Positions 62,790 through 64,000 of a stretch of DNA of 64,000 bases are shown here, one piece after another (within the stretch, counting starts at the first letter, position 1; every line of letters starts with the position of its first letter). The position numbers and the translations under genes were made by a program. Source of the stretch: Phytophthora colocasiae (Eukaryota; Oomycota; Peronosporomycetes; Peronosporales; Peronosporaceae); assembly GCA_018806915.1 (NCBI GenBank), contig JAGKQI010000088.1, positions 1,550,001 to 1,614,000 of the forward strand. The letters are read 5' to 3'. A model generated the notes under the pieces. It saw nothing but the letters and a program-made list of their open reading frames with translations, was not told the DNA's origin and searched no databases.

Positions 62790-64000
62790 CTACACTTCTT
62801 CGTGCGACTGCATCACACCAAACCGATTTCGGTTGGCATGATCTCGCAAGAACGCGTTCAACATTGCCCCACAGTTGAGATCGGCTTCGTCGACCCAAGT
62901 CGGCTCATCAAAACCGAGCCACTGTACTAGAAATTCTCGATAGATCCGGCCATAGCGAGTTCGCTTCGCACTTCGCATGTCCGAGATCCGTTCGACCTCA
63001 TATTCATCGGCGTCCAGATCTGGGACCCAACTGTCCTCCGGAAGGAGGATCTCATCGAAATCGAGCCGATCTGCTTCATCCACCGTCAACTCGGTTTGCG
63101 ATCGATCCGGAAAATTCCGTACCAGCTTTAGCTTAGAAACGTGGCCCACTGGGAAGATATGGTAACCAGATCCCGCGATCTCCAGCTTGATCGTGAATTC
63201 ATTGAGCTTTTCCGCCACACGGAACGGACCGTGCCAAAGGTGGGAAAGTTTACGCGCATATCCCTCCATCACACGATCTAGATACAGCCAGACCCGTGAT
63301 CCAGCTTCGATCTGATGCGAATCGATATTCTCATTGTGCTGATCGGCCCGTTCTGCAATTGCCTCCCGTAGCCTAGCGTTGACCTGTTCTCGCGACTGCT
63401 GGTAGTATCTCTGGATCCGATATCTCCACCGTCTTGGATCGCGATCGTGGCGTCTCGTTGACCCTGATCGGGATCGTTGCTTCAACGTCGATCTCGGATC
63501 CCATCCGTGTACCAAATAGTGAGGGGTATCTCCCCGAACCCGATCGTGGGCCGTGTTAATAGCGAACGTCAGTCGCTCCGCGTATTCATCCCAGTCCTTC
63601 TGATCGCCCGTTGTCGTTGCCCCAGGATCCTATTGAACGATCTGAAGAAGTCGGACATGAAACTCGGCTCTCGATCGTGTCGGATCATCTCGCTAGCACC
63701 AAATCTTCGGAACGCACATTCTTCATAGGACTCCGCGACGGTCTGAGCCGATCGGGAGGAACTGGCCTTCGCGATCACATATCCCGTGAACAGATCGACC
63801 CAGATCAGTAGTTCGGTGTTGCCTTTGTTAGATCTGGGCAAGGAGGGTATGTGATCCATCGCTATGATCTGGAATGGGTATGTCGCTTGCAGATTCCCCG
63901 GCGGCTTGCCCCGGATCGTGGGCCTCCCCTTTCCGGTCTCGCAGTCTACGCACTCGCCTACATATCGCTGCACGCTCCGATACAATCCCCTCCAGTGGAA
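62790..64000 (-). pseudogene. pol: Integrase and chromodomain with the same deletion as C-1 (C-3)
   Basis: On the minus strand, the integrase zinc-binding C-x2-C and the first two catalytic Asp lie between 64000 and about 63660. The junction at 63603/63604 lacks the same 91 bases as C-1, including the catalytic Glu. A further frameshift lies near 63480. Integrase C-terminus and chromodomain are open to the stop at 62790 (Q-W-L-G-F in place of H-W-V-G-Y). The rest of pol is outside the window. Confidence 0.88.

Larger units (their letters stand above)
58305..64000 (-). mobile_element. Family C Ty3/gypsy retrotransposon C-3, 5' part outside window
   Basis: Minus orientation: pol C-terminus 64000-62790, antisense gene on the plus strand (59850-62434), polypurine tract (59724-59733 inverted) and 3' LTR 59723-58305. 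Bases 62435-62789, between the antisense stop and pol, hold no gene. The integrase deletion is the same as in C-1, but the region after pol is of C-2 type. It is inserted in H-2. Confidence 0.92.

Overview
The window is eukaryotic and appears to consist entirely of LTR retrotransposon DNA. I find no host gene, tRNA or rRNA. An oomycete genome (Phytophthora or downy-mildew type) is the best guess. The reasons are the Ty3/gypsy lineages with a second, archaeal-like RNase H, the short GT-AG introns, the moderately high GC and the dense nesting. This is inference from family knowledge, not a database result. I use four working family names: A, C, F and H.

Layout. Positions 1-5964 and 20508-25941 are the two halves of a family A element on the minus strand (A-1; its 3' end lies left of the window). 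A second family A element on the plus strand (A-2, 5965-20507, both LTRs, 4-bp target duplication TGAA) is inserted in the gag of A-1. A-1 lies in a diverged, A-related LTR remnant (25942-26323), which in turn interrupts the protease region of a family C element (C-1, 26324-35948, plus). C-1 lies in a family F element (F-1, 35949-40844, plus), which is inserted in the integrase of an old family H element (H-1, minus). H-1 was also hit by a complete family C element (C-2, 41615-55676, plus, target duplication AATG). To the right are a lone F-type LTR (57433-57836), another H fragment (57837-58304) and a minus-strand family C element running off the end (C-3, 58305-64000). The left part is thus nested about six insertions deep.

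How the genes work together. Families A and C have gag (zinc knuckles), protease, reverse transcriptase, a degenerate RNase H acting as a tether, a second RNase H with an intact D-E-D-D set, integrase and a C-terminal chromodomain. C-2 carries one uninterrupted 1650-codon pol frame from the protease-RT linker to the chromodomain.

The most unusual content is a long antisense gene between pol and the 3' LTR of family C. It is open over 928 codons in C-1 and broken in C-2 and C-3. It encodes a coiled-coil N-terminal half, a Ser/Pro/acidic middle and a conserved C-terminal domain. In C-2 and C-3 it is interrupted by a short intron with GT-AG ends on the antisense strand and the same phase, which suggests that it is transcribed and spliced antisense to the element. 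C-3 combines a C-1-type pol, including the same inactivating integrase deletion, with a C-2-type antisense module, so the family exchanges modules. Family C is saturated with GATC, while family A is saturated with a degenerate TCYGRYGWACA word.
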